Under the pieces are notes generated by a model. That model did not search any database, was not told the DNA's origin, and was given only the letters and a program-made list of their open reading frames with translations. A DNA stretch of 64,000 nucleotides from Acheta domesticus (Eukaryota > Arthropoda > Insecta > Orthoptera > Gryllidae), in NCBI GenBank assembly GCA_031308135.1, contig JAHLJT010009419.1:186559829-186623828 (forward strand), written 5' to 3'. The translations under genes were made by a program, and so were the position numbers. How positions within the stretch are numbered: the stretch's first letter is position 1; each line of letters begins with the position of its first letter. Of this stretch, positions 11,101 to 24,700 are shown one piece after another.

Positions 11101-13907
11101 AATTCTATTGCACTATCCTCGCCGCACCTCGACCCTGAAGCTAGGGGAGAGGGCGTTGTTTGCCATGCGTGCAGGTCGCCTTGTCAGGGCTCTCTTCCGA
11201 ATCCGCCGAGAGAGATGCTGCTAGAAATGTGGAAAGAGGCGGGCGCGGTAGCGTCCGGACTCTTGAAATGGCTCATTCGATGCCTCGAAATGTCTAGATA
11301 TGCCACAAGATGACGCTTTACCTTCTTGGTTGTGGCCTGGGGCCCGCTACAAACTTCACCTAGAGAGGCGACGTTAGAAATAGAGAGCATGTGGAATGTG
11401 CGACGAGGCCGAAGTTGCGTCCACACTAGAAATCGGTCATTCGATGTCTCGAAATGCCTTTTGGTGCCACAATGTGGGGGTTTGGTCTTGGAGAGCTGGC
11501 CATGTCAGCTGCGAGTCCCGTTTGTTACAATAGACACGCTCTTATGTTGCATTAACTCGTTAAAGAATTTTGTGGCCGTGATCGTACGAGTAAACAATCT
11601 GTGTAAAGGAATTCGAATTGACTGAGGAGGAGTAATCGTGATTTTTGTGAGTCGTAATCGTGAGTCTCGTGATTTTTTCGATTATTACCAGGAGAATGCC
11701 GGCGGAATACTCGAACAAATGGGCAATGAGCCGCGCGCAATCTTTTCTTCCTCTCTTTCCTTCCTCTTTCAATAGTAAATTATAATGAAAATTAAATTAA
11801 TTATTTTGAATGAAGAAAAACGATGAAACGCTATCGGAACTGTTTTCTTACGACAAAAGGCAACGTACGAGTGAGCAAGCAGAATTTTCGTAATTATTTT
11901 GATGTCAGTTGCATATATTCTAATTACTGTATTGATATTATTAGCCAAGCGAATGCACATAGTTTTGACAACACTGTGCTGGCAACAGTGATTGCCCACT
12001 TTTGGTTGAATTGGACGTTTCATGTAATAGCTAAGGTGTTAGTAGCGAAGAAAAATGCAATATTTCAATATTACTAGCTGTTTCCAATAACGCGAGACTG
12101 TGTGCTGTTGTAGTTCCATTAGTTTTGATTAAACTTTGTGCTTGGTTGGATTCCATAAAGAACGCTTAAGAGAAGAGCAGGTCTCATGTTCGTTGAAATC
12201 TCAAATTTTTCGAAATCTGCAAAAGTGCAGTTTTGTGGGCGTCTTCCTACAATTGTAATATCGAAGTTAGACTTTTCTTTAATGAAATCAGTTCCTTGAA
12301 GACAGGTTTTGAAGTAAGGTAATGTACAATTTTTCGAGAGTATGAGTAGTTTAACGTAATTTTGTGCAAGTTTTAATTGTTTAGAACATTTTTTTCTCTA
12401 AACAGCTCAAATTGTTTCTTTAAATTTTCTCCTCATGTGTAAGGGATGGTAAAAAAAATATGGTGCTAGTCTCATTTTCAGCGAACTCTCTATTTTCGAG
12501 AGCAGCAAAAAGTTAACATTTCAAAACTACAGAATTGAAGATTGAGGTTTTTGCTTTAGACAAAGTCTGTTTAATAAAATCAGCTCTTCAAAAAGTATTA
12601 CGTTCAGTTTTTTGAAGAAAGTAACTAGTAGTTTTCGCGTAATTTAGGTTTGAAATTAATGCAATTTATAAAAAAAAACATTTTCTCAAAAAACATTCCA
12701 AATTTTTTTCCATGAGTAGAAGAAGTGACAGCTAAAAGAATGGCGCGGGTCCAATCTTCGCTGAATTTTCTAAATTTTCGAAAGTTGCAAATTTAGAAAT
12801 AATGTGAGGAAGTAAGTGCTGTTGAAGCACCAGAAGTTTCAGAATATTAGGGACTCTCGTGGAGTTTCATTTATATCGTTTGAGTTTTTACGAGAGGGTG
12901 ATGGAAGTGTTAATAGCTTAAAAAACTAATATTATACTAACGAACCCGGCGGACGTTGTTGTGCCCTTCACCTCCCTCTTTCCCCTTCCATCTCTCTTTC
13001 TGTCTCTCCCTCCCTCTTCTTCTGTTTCTTTCGTCTCTTTCTGTTCCTGTCTCAGTCTGACTGTCTCTTTGTGTCTGTCTCTCTCTGTCCCTCTCATATT
13101 TAGTTGCTGATTCTGAAAGTCTGTGAGCAGGTAAGGTAATATCGAGAAGCGCCGGACGAGCAAAAATGTAATAGAATGTTCATGAAGGTCTCGTCCTGTA
13201 GATTACGGTACGAGAAACGTTTCTTTGAGGCTATGGTCTCAAAATATTAGTCTTAAATGCCCTAGGACGCGTCGTTTAGGAGTTATTGAACGATATAGAT
13301 TCAAAATGCTGCCGAGTGTTGCAGATTGCATATGACGTAAATATGTAGTTTTGTTCTACAGCGCCATATAGATGATTTACAACAGAATTAACAGCACTTA
13401 AACCTTCTGGGTGAAAAAACACGTAGATGTGCCAGCTTTCATAGACATTGGTCACACGGTGTCTGAGTTTATATATATAATCTTTACCAATAAAACGAGA
13501 AAATAGAGCTGTGGTAGCACTAATTTATATCATATAACGATCGTGGTAAAATATCGGAGATCTCTGCATTGTATGTTCAACATAAACAGGGAAATTAGAA
13601 TGTAGTTATGTTTTGTATAAAATGAGATTAGACAATTCCTGTGTAATTTTTATTGAAAACCCTCGAAATAATTATATTTTGTAATATAACAATAATAAAC
13701 TTGGCTAAACTCCCAGGTAATTCAAAAGACTGGGAAGTGCAAGAAATCGCTTTATTTGGAACAGCCCACATTTTGCGCAAAGTATTGTAGAGGCACCGAC
13801 AGTCCCTAGATCTACTCCTTAGGTAGCTGGTTGCAACCTGGAGTAGATTTTATATTCAGCTAACTCCTAACATCTGTAGTCGTGATGCACAGAAGAAAAT
13901 AATAATA

Positions 13908-13951
<44 letters not shown>

Positions 13952-16900
13952 TAACATGGAAGTCCCATCACCACTTGAGCTTTCCTTGGCGGAAGAGGCG
14001 TAGCGGCGAAGCCCGGGGTCTGCGCGGGAGTGTCAGAGCGCGTAGGGCTAATCCGAATGCCGGCGGGCGGTTGGGCGCTGCCCCCCGAGGCCCCAGAAGG
14101 CGAGGGCCCCATCGCTATGCGCGCGGCGTCGGGAAGCCGTGCGCGCCGCTCTTGGGCTTCCGCCCCGCCACCGCCCCTCCGCCCGCGAAGCCCAATGCAC
14201 GCGAGGCGAACGAGCCGAGCCGCCTCTTCCAGAGAGCCACTTTTGCCCTCGTGCGAGAGAAGAGGGCGGAGAACGTGGAATAAACGACTGTATCGAACCA
14301 GGGACGACGGACATTCAGCACGATTTTAGTAGCTTGGAATAACTTCATTTCAACGTGTCTGTTATGGGACCGCATGAACTACATAAAATGTTCTTCCCAG
14401 ATTTTTGCATTACGAAACATACACTAGCGTAAACTCACGAATCGCCTGCTTCGTGCTTAACATAAGCGCTGTGCAGGATCTATAAAAGACGCGGGTTTGA
14501 GGTGACTCGCTGACCTGTGCCGACTTTCGAACGCTACACAATGTATTGAAAGATTCGGAAACTTGGTGGGGAATCCGTTGATTGACAAGACGTCCCTTTC
14601 ATTTGCTAGTTCGTGTGAAGGACGATTTGAAGTAAATGAGAGAACGAAGCTGGAGGAGTTGGATAGACAAGAAGGCCCCGGTGCGGATTGGGGCGTCTTC
14701 AGAAGTATATTACTCCATCTATCAATTTTTTGCCCGGCCGCAGATGAGATGTCTAGGGAGTGCCTGCTGATCAGCAGTATGCCGCACTTTTGTTATTTTG
14801 TTACTTTGTGGTTGCGAGTTGTGCTTCTTTAACCTTTTTAATTACGGTCATCTATATTTGACAACCGCCATAATTTTCATACGATTTCTTTTTGCACATT
14901 TATTTCCAACATAATCGTACTCGTGTCTGCATTTTCAGTTTACTCATGAAGATCGCATTTATATTTAAATACGAAGTATAAATCCCATGTCACATGAGAA
15001 ACTATAAACTGGCTCTTTAATTTATTGAACGTGAATGCAACGGTTTTGAATGGTTCAGGGAAGTGATTGTAGATGAACTGTAGCCGCAACGAAATGGAAG
15101 TATTTGCGATCGTATCTTCTAGCATTTAACTCTATCCAAAGAGGTTTTATTTTAGAATGAAATTACGTGAATGAAAGAATCACTTAAGTTTTGATTCGAA
15201 AACAAAAAATACTACCCAAACCCTAATCTTGCACTTGCTTTTTCAGATTATTTTTGTTGTGAATTACTCTAGTCTGAACATATCAAATGCGACGGACAAG
15301 AGCCGTAATCCTCACTAGTAATGTGTTTCTTTCGCCTCATGGCCGGCAATGGGTGTACATAAGTGTCTTAATAGTTTACTGCTCCGAATACTCCAGAAAC
15401 AAACAAGCGGTACGTAGTTCTTAGGGAGCGAGTTAGCTTGTTTGTTGCTGAATAAATATTTGGGGTTTAGTTGGGTGGTGCTCTGAGGAATGGAGAACTA
15501 GAAAAGCCGCACTGTGAAATACATTTTTTATTGCACGGAAGAGATTTTTTTTATTAATTGTTCCAAAAAACCTCGTTTCCACCTGTATTCGTAATTCAGC
15601 TTTGTTTATGGATAGGTAGGGAACCCAGAATTTAAGAAAACGTGCACAGAATTCTCTTTTCTCATTAGTAAGTCACATACGGCTTTTAACGGTTTTTGAC
15701 ATTAAATAAAGCCTTAAAAACGAAATTCTGTACATTCAAAATCATATTATGTATAAATTGATTATGGAGACGATTGTACCATAATTCCCACATTCTGTGA
15801 ATGATGGAATGTCTTGAAGACACGAAATAACTCCTTGTTTATGATAGCGCGGCCTTTGATCCTGTTTCTCTCTCTTTCACAAAGACTTAGGGGCGATTTG
15901 ACGGGGTGCTGAGGAGCTGTGTGGAGTATTTAGCATCCAGAGGCATTACTGCCTAGAAGCTGAGCACGGTGGTTTAGTACGGAGTTGTCATTCCAAAGCG
16001 TTACTTGGATACAACGTTGTGATTATTTGCATATGAAGTGATTTAATTTGAAATAATTGTTTTATCTTATTTAAATTTCATTTTATTATTAAATAATTGC
16101 TGCTTTGCTTTTATCTTGAACCACACCGTAGTTAGGTAAATGGTTAGGAGCTAAAGATGTTCCTTAAATAATATATAATATTCCTTCATATTGAGCGGTT
16201 AGATCATGGTTGTCTTTTGTAAAATTCAATCGTTAAGCATTAGTTTGCATTCACAATGTAGAAAATTCGTAAATGACGTGAAAGTCAGGTCGAGATGAAA
16301 ACTCGTCAGAATTTCGTGCTAATGTTTCGTGAAATGTTTCGTAAAAATATTTCTAATTTAGTTTAGTTTTGAATACGACCAGAAATAAAGGTATCGCCTC
16401 TACCCAACTTTCATTTTGAAGGTGTGCATTTTCTAGTGAATTCGCAAACCTCCGAAATAAATTCTGGGCGCAAGAATTTGACTAAATATCAGCTTATGTA
16501 GAGAAGATTAAGCAATACTGCACCCAAGGTCAGCGGGGGAGGGGGGTCAAGCTCCCCACTTAGGAAGCGATGCATATTTGCAAATATAGTTTTTATCCAA
16601 TTTTTGTGATAATGAAAGCCATTCGTGATATCTGTTGAATACGTAGACTATAAACCAACAAATAAAATGAATTTTAAATTCAGCACAAATGAAAAAAATG
16701 TTTCTAAGACAACATAAGTCGGCTGGACCCTAGACCTATAAAATGCACCAAGAATAATCCTAGTTTCGCCACTGTTGCTAAGCTATCGATAGCTGCGTAT
16801 CTTGTAAATATGAATATTAATAAACGCGACCTTTCGCTTCTACTCGCCTTCAAATATCAACGTCAGTGGATCAAGATTGAATGTCGTTTATGGCATAACA

Positions 16901-17608
16901 TGTTCGCGTGTGCAGTACGACGGGCGTGAACCGCTGAGAGACAGCCTCCCACCCACTCCACCGAAGCGCTCTGGCGCCACCTGTTCGGGCATACGCCCCC
17001 GGCCGGGGAAGGCCGTTTGGACGCGCGCGCAGCCGCCGCCGCGGGCGCGCCCCACTTGCAGCGTGCGCCAGGCAGAACTAACGAAGGGGCTCGCCGCGCG
17101 CCCCCTGCCCGCGAATCGGAGCGGCGCGGTGCGGTGCGCGACGCACCCTGCACCCGGTACGCCCGCGCTGCACGCCCGCCAAACACTTGCGATTGGGGCA
17201 TCGAGAGATGGACACACACTCACCACACACACACACCACACACTCACCACACACACACACCACACACACACCACACACACACACCACACACACACACCAC
17301 ACACACACACCACACACACACCACACACACACCACACACACACCACACACACCACACACACACCACACACACACCACACACACACCACACACACACCACA
17401 CACACACCACACACACACCACACACACACCCACACACACACACACCACACACACACACACACCACACACACACACACACCACACACACACACACACCACA
17501 CACACACACACACCACACACACACACACACCACACACACACACACCACACACACACACACACCACACACACACACCACACACACACACACACACACCACA
17601 CACACACA

Positions 17609-17639
<31 letters not shown>

Positions 17640-18677
17640 CCACACACACACACACACCACACACACCACACACACACACACACACTCAAAAGTCGATGTT
17701 CTTAAAATATGCATATTTTCGAGCAGAAACTTTGATATTTTGCTTTGACGTATTTTTCAGATCGATATATTTGTACAGAAACATAGATGTTAGAAAATCT
17801 AATGATATAAATAAAATTTCCAGTATTTATTTTATTTGTGGATTGCGTGCGATCGACTGCCATTGACTAGTGTCTCTATTGTCGATCCCAGGCACCACAA
17901 AATCTTTCTCGCCATTCGCAACCTTTCTTCAGTGTTACGTTTTTTATTATTATTATTATTATTTTGCAAGTAGTAATAACATTAAATTGCAATTTGAACT
18001 TTGATTACATAGAACATTGATTAGAAAGTTCAGATGACAGTCAAATTTAAGGCAAAATTAACTTCAAAATAATATTGACCGGTTTATGTATCACATTAGA
18101 CCCGAGATATTTTACTTCGGAATGTTTCATATTTAAAACATCGATGTTTTTGTCGATGTTTTCATCGACATCGAAAACCTTTTTGTGATGTATCGATGTG
18201 TTGTTAACTTTGCCATCGCTAAGTGCAACGATGTTACGTCCTCCGTAGCTACATTTGCTTAGGTGTCACATTGTGTATTTTTTCGGAGAGGTTTGTGAAA
18301 ATGCATTGTCCCATGGTTTTCTTAGGCATTACTAAAAAGAAACAATAAAGCGAAATTTTGCTGTGCACTCGTTTTATTTTGTGTGGTTTTGCTTTTGAAT
18401 GCACTTTCGGCACTGGCGTGGTAAAGCAAACCTGCGGGATGATTACTGCGATGTGAGTCCCTTTTTTCAAGTTCGATGTGAGTCCCTTTTTTCGAGTTCC
18501 TTCCCCCCCCCACACACACACACACACACAAAACCCTTTCCGTGTCCGAAATGTTCCTGGACAAGATTAGTCTTGGAGTAGTTTGCTGTTGCCTTTTCAC
18601 TGGAACGATTTGCGCCAATGTAGATGTTCGATTCGATCGCTAGATAGCGCAAGCTAGTATGCACTGCATGTAGAGAA

Positions 18678-18718
<41 letters not shown>

Positions 18719-21700
18719 CAACTATTACAAAATGATATGTGAAACTGGAAAATATGATAATCTCCCGAGGAGAATACGCAATTCGAGTATCATCCCCTTC
18801 CCTCCTTTCGATGTAGAAATGAGTTACATAGTTAAGAATTAAGACCATATTTTATTTCATCTCTTTATTCACGTAAATTAGTAAAAAACAGAAACAAAAA
18901 TACCCCACGAAGGACGTGGACTTGAGCAGGACAGGATATGTTGTAGGAATGCACATTTCAGGAAACTTGTTCCGGGCAGTTTGGGCTTGCTGCAGTAGTT
19001 CCTGTCGTTTTCTCCTCTGTTCCGAGGCAGTGCTCGGGTTTCACGGCTGAGTGGATGAGCGGTGACCGCATTTGTTGAAGGCTCTTCAGTCCAGCGGCCA
19101 GATGCAATACAAAGTTATTAGTTTCCGAGAGTAATCATCTATACTAGGTACTTTCGTCTGATTCACCAGTGCACCTTTGAAAAAAGGGACTCACATCGCA
19201 GTAATTAGAAATGGATGGTAAATGGAAAGAAACTGTTTACAAGGTCATTTCATTAAAATTTCGGAAGTTTCGTTAATTGAGAAACTAAAAGTTTATTTGG
19301 AACTTGTCCAATGATTTCATTATTGAAGCTAGTTTTTACGGAACGAAATCTAATCTGCATTGGATCTGTAAATCATTTCATATACAGTATCTTGAAAGTA
19401 GTTTTCGTGTAGTATGCGTCAAATCGAGAATAATTTTCTACAAACACGTTTTCAAGATTATCTCAGATATTGCTCTAAATTTAAAAAAAAAATGCGTGGA
19501 TAGAGTGCAGTGCGTTGTATAGTATGACGTAAAGGCCAGTTTGGTTAAAATTTTTGAATTTTCAAGAGTTAATAGAAGTTTTTTCAACTTCGATTCGTCA
19601 AGAATTTTTAAAGAGATCGTTGATGTTCACTTAGGATACACGTTGCTGTATTGTAATATTGTATAACCGTTATACATCTTCTTCTTCTTCTTCACTTCCA
19701 GGATTAGGCGTCTGCCTGTTCCGGCCTCACAGAACTTCTCTCCATCTCTTTTTCGGCCTCCCTATATCTCTTGTTCCTCTTGGTTTATATGGGAAGGCCA
19801 ACTTCGGTAAACGAGAATTATCCATCCTTTGTACATGTTGTAGCCACTTGTTCCTGTACTCCATCATTCTTTCATTGAGGCTCTTCACATTCAGTTCTTC
19901 TCTTATTTCATCATTCTTAAATCTATCTTTTCTTGTGCAACCTTCTTCTAAGAAGTTTAATTTTTGCACTTTGTAATTGTGTATAAGTGCTCTTTTTAGG
20001 GACCCAACTCTCACTTCCATAGAGGAGGACAGGGATGGCCATTGTGTTATAGAACTTTATTCTCGTCTCTTTCCTTGTTTTGTTTTTCATTGTCCTATGA
20101 ATTATACCACATACTGATTGAAATTTTAACAGTTTCTTATTGGTATCTTCATCATCATGTCCTATTTCACACCCTAAATAGTTGAAAGAAGAAACTTGTT
20201 CAATGATTTTGTTGTCTACTACAATCTTTGTTCTAACAGGTGATTTTCCACAAAAGGCCATAACTTTTGTTTTCTCTTTTGAGATTTTTATGTCATATCC
20301 GTTGCATATATTGTTTAAGTGGTGTACTGATCTCTGTAAGTCATCCTCTCCTTCTTGTAGTATTACGGCGTCGTCAGCTTATAATAAAATATTTAAATAG
20401 TCATTTTCTGTAATACATATTCCTTTTTTTATAATAAGCTTCCATTTTTGGATTACGTCATTTATATATATGTTAAAAAGCGTGGGCGATATTGGGCACC
20501 CTTGTCGGACTCCTTTATTAATAGGTATTTCCTCCGTCTTCTTTCTTCCTGTGTTTATTATAATTTTTGAATCTTCATACATGGTTTTCATTACATTTAC
20601 AATGTGTGCTGGGTACCGTTATACATAATACCGTTATACTACCGTTGAAACGGTTGTAACCTACCGTTATACATAATACCAGAAAGTATGTGGTGTTGTA
20701 GCACCAATAGATTGGTGTTGTTATGAGTTGGCTTAGTTTCCAAAGTCTTTGCTGTTATTTTACATTTAGTGTGTTAAAGAAGATAATTCCAGTAGCGATG
20801 GCCCATTTCAGTGTAAGTGAGGATACAGACGTTCTCCTTTGTGACAGGTGAATACTGAGGTAGTTTTTCGCCTTGTGCTGCATGAAGTACGGTAGTGAGA
20901 TCTTGAGGGATGAGTGATTGTAAATTAGTTACATATTATTCAATATTCACGTGAAATACGCGGTGGTCTGAGAAGCCATCCACGGTACCTCCAAAACGCG
21001 CATTCTGAACTCGGAAATCGAAATCGTTGCGTTCGGTTCCATGCACTGCAACGGAGCTTCGCACCCACATTCCGCCATTTCAATGGGTGGCGTGCTAATG
21101 ATCTCGCGAAGCGGCTTCCGTGGTTATTCGACCGACGCAAATAGGCCTTCGGAAATAGGTGTGAGTGGGGAAGTAGCTAGACTGCGTGGATTTGAGACGC
21201 TCTCCCCGGCAGCGTGGCGGCGGTGGCGGCAGCAGCAGCAGCAGCAGCAGTGGTGGCCGGGCCCGGGAGCAGCGTTGCGAGGCGTGCTCCGCTAGAGTCC
21301 CTAGATAGTCCCTAGATCTGTATCTAGTGACTCTTAGGCGGCGTTAGAGTCCCTAGATACAGAGAATAGCGCAACCGCCGCCATTTAATATCCTCCCACC
21401 CGATAGCCCCATCAAGCAGAATTCAGAAGTTCAACAGAAATGATAACAATTGGTGACGTAATGCAGATTTTTAAGAATATTAATATTGATTTGAGATAGA
21501 TTCGTGTTCTCAACACCAAGACTACCACACATTTCCAATTTTCCTGACAACTGGAATCTAACTTAACTGACCTAACTTACTTAGCACCCACTTATCTGTG
21601 TGCTATTAATCTGGAGGGAAAATGTCCGCGTTGTTGACAGGTCGGAGAAGATACGTTGGTTGGTACTTACCGTGACATATTTACTTTATATCTTCAACGG

Positions 21701-24700
21701 TTGTAATTTCTGTAGAAGCCTGAAAGAAAGGTTTGTGTAGATGGATCCTCATTGCAGTTTCTTTTTTACACAAGGACGGGATCGGTGGAACAATGGAATG
21801 CCCTAGAGACTCTACGGTCCGATTAAAATAAGTTGGTGATTGACAGTTGTGCTTTCTGAAGCTGTAGCTTCATGCAAGATGAGTGTATGATTTTAGTTAC
21901 TTTAATAATGTACATATTTCAGTTGTTTATTTTTGAGTCCCGGGAACACGTGCTCAGTGCTATGCAACCTGTCAACTTCGTTTCCTTCCATTTGTAATCC
22001 GTCAGTCACCAACTTATTTTAATCGGACCATAGGCTCCGCGGGCGCCGCCGCGCCGGGCTCCGTGCGCCGCGCCGCGCGCGCCGCGCCGCGCCGCGCCGC
22101 CGTCCGGGGCAGCGGGCGAGCGTGTGGCCTCCCCGCTTTGTGGCGCGCGGGTGGAGCTCCGCGCTTTTGTGTGCCGCTTCTGAAAGACAGCCACAATGGG
22201 CGATGGGAATTACGTCGCCCACACGGGAAACGCCTGCCGCCGCCCCCCCTCTCCTCCACCCGCGCCCAACGCACCCAGTAAGGGAGCGCCTCTCAACCAT
22301 CATTTCGGTTGGGTCTCTGCATTTCGCTCCCGGTCGCGCCTTTGTGAGCATTCCGAAATAGTATTTTTTTTTCTTATTCCTCCACAGCGCGTGCCCATCT
22401 TACTGGGCGTTCGTGTGTACGAGCCCCCGATCCTTTTCCAAAACGGCTATTTCCTAATGATCTCCCTCAACTTGGGACTCTGGGAATGCGAGTGGTTCTT
22501 GCGGTAATGCAATGGTCACGGTTTTGCCAGAATGTTTTGAAGATGTACTGATTCAGGTTTTATTAACACATAAGTGAACATAACGTGTGTAAATGCAGGA
22601 AAAATATTATTTTATTTGAGATATATATATTTTAAAAAATTGGTAATTTGATGTTGCAGTCTAAAGTTGTTTAGATTTCTGGATGAAACGTGGCTTAAAC
22701 ATTGCTGGTTTTTCTGTAGAATTATAATTACGATCTTCGAGACAGTTCGTGCTAGATTGTAGGATAACCACCGATTTATTTTCTGTGATTAGGTTGTGAG
22801 AAAAATTGTCCCGTTCAACATTCAAAAGATCATTTCTTTTCTGTTATTGATATTACATTACACATCCGGATTTCTCTATCACAGTGCGAGAATAATTGAG
22901 GCAAGCTTTTCCAACATTTTCGAAACGAAGGTTTTTACTTATAAATTTTACGTAAATCGGTGCCAACATGCAGTTAAAGGAGGGATGTTCCACACACATT
23001 CCAAGTAGTAACATCTACGGAGATATGGCTCTGGTTATTCGTCAAGAATACGAATTCGTACAGTTTTTAGTGATTTCCGGATAAAAAACCTTTTTTGGCA
23101 CTTGGTCCCCTTGGCGTCAATTATGGCTGTACACTGTCTGAGTGTTATAGGTTGTGGGTGTTGAATTTGGGGAGTTCTGCTTTCGCGTTTCCCTTATAGG
23201 ATTCCTAGAAGTAAACTTAAATAAGCAAAGAACTTCTTTAGCGCCCACTTATCTGTGTGCTGTTAATCCCGAGGGAAAATGTCCGAGTTGTTGACAGGTC
23301 GGAGAAAATACGTTGGTTGGTACTTAACGTGACATATTTACTTTATATCTTCAACGGTTGTAATTTCTGTCGAAGCCTGAAAGAAAGGTTTGTGTAGATA
23401 GATCCTCATTGCAGTTTCTTTTTTACACAACCTTTTATTTTCGTAGGAAAAAAACTTTACTTATTGTGGTAGAGGGAATATTTATTCCTGTATTGCAAAT
23501 TAAATCTAACCACCTAAAGGTTTTGTTCAAAATCAATACTGAAGGAATAATTTTGTATGAAGTTGGTACGCTTACGAACATCTATGCTCTGTTTAGAGTT
23601 AAAATATTCTATATGCCGAATTCCAATATTTGTGAGCCAATTCTTTCGGTTACTGTGTGATTTATGAAAAGTGCTTCAGAACCCAGTAGACTTAAACTGT
23701 CTCCCGAGGCGATATATTTGAAGGCTAACGAATCAGCACGTTTTTGTGTTCTACAATCGTGTTCATCAAAATGTAGTCACTAATGACAAGTATTCGAGAT
23801 GGAAGCAATGTTGACGGATGTTGTCAATCGGTAGAATACGGCTCTTCCCTTCTTCTGCTTGTCTGCAGCATCTCCTAGAAGCCGAAGAAGATGGGATGAG
23901 ACGCTCACAAAATTTTTTTGCATAGACGGCGTGCTCTTCCGGGATGGTGAGCGGAAGCGAGCTGTTGCTGGTCGGCTGCTTTTTAACGAGAGACAAACGC
24001 GATGTTGCGGTTCAACAGTTCGAGAGTTAACTTCATTGTGAAATGGGTTAATCGAATATTGTGTGTCTTGTTTAAAAATAATTATGTTTTCACGATTACA
24101 GTCAATAACTTCATCATACCAGATATTTTGAAATTGAACTTTATTTCTGTATATGCTTTACTTTTCCGTATACGTACATATATACAGAGTATTATAAGTG
24201 GTAATAAATACGCTGTAAAATGGTCTTAAGGCATGGGCGTTTTCATTATGTGGTGGTCGCGTTTTCATGATACCATGTGTCCCATCTGGTCCATCGTCCT
24301 ATCAATAATCATTCATCTGTCATCATTCACTGCTGATAATAATCCTCTACCGTCACCCATGTAGTACAGTCTTATGTGTCCTCCAATGTGGCCATCTGTC
24401 TTGAAAAGGGAATTTATAAACCTAGAAAGAAAGACCTACTCTGTCTTGAATAGAGAACTTGTGAGATTCAGTGGTAGAGAATGCGAGCCAACCTCTTAGT
24501 TATGAGGCTAAAACGTCTCCAGAAAAAAGCTTAATAGTGTGTGTTACTACTGATTTTGGTCGTTTTTGTCTGCTACAAATGTTATACGAACATTTTTTTA
24601 TAATTATATTGTAAAATCGAAGAGGAAATATTCTTTTTTTTCCCTCTTCTATGAAAGCTCCGTCAATCAATGGTAACAATGTGTTTCCAATTTCATTGAG

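Noticed and set aside
13975..14375. Five overlapping frames of 67-102 aa in the first CpG island
   Set aside because: Compositional openness, mutually overlapping, with no homology I recognise.
16877..17866. Long open frames (up to 329 aa) rich in Thr-His or Cys-Val on both strands
   Set aside because: They translate the CA satellite and the adjoining CpG island in all frames; no domain and no splice or start context.
22006..22507. Arg/Ala-rich frames in the 22-kb island
   Set aside because: Same compositional explanation; they begin inside a MITE arm.
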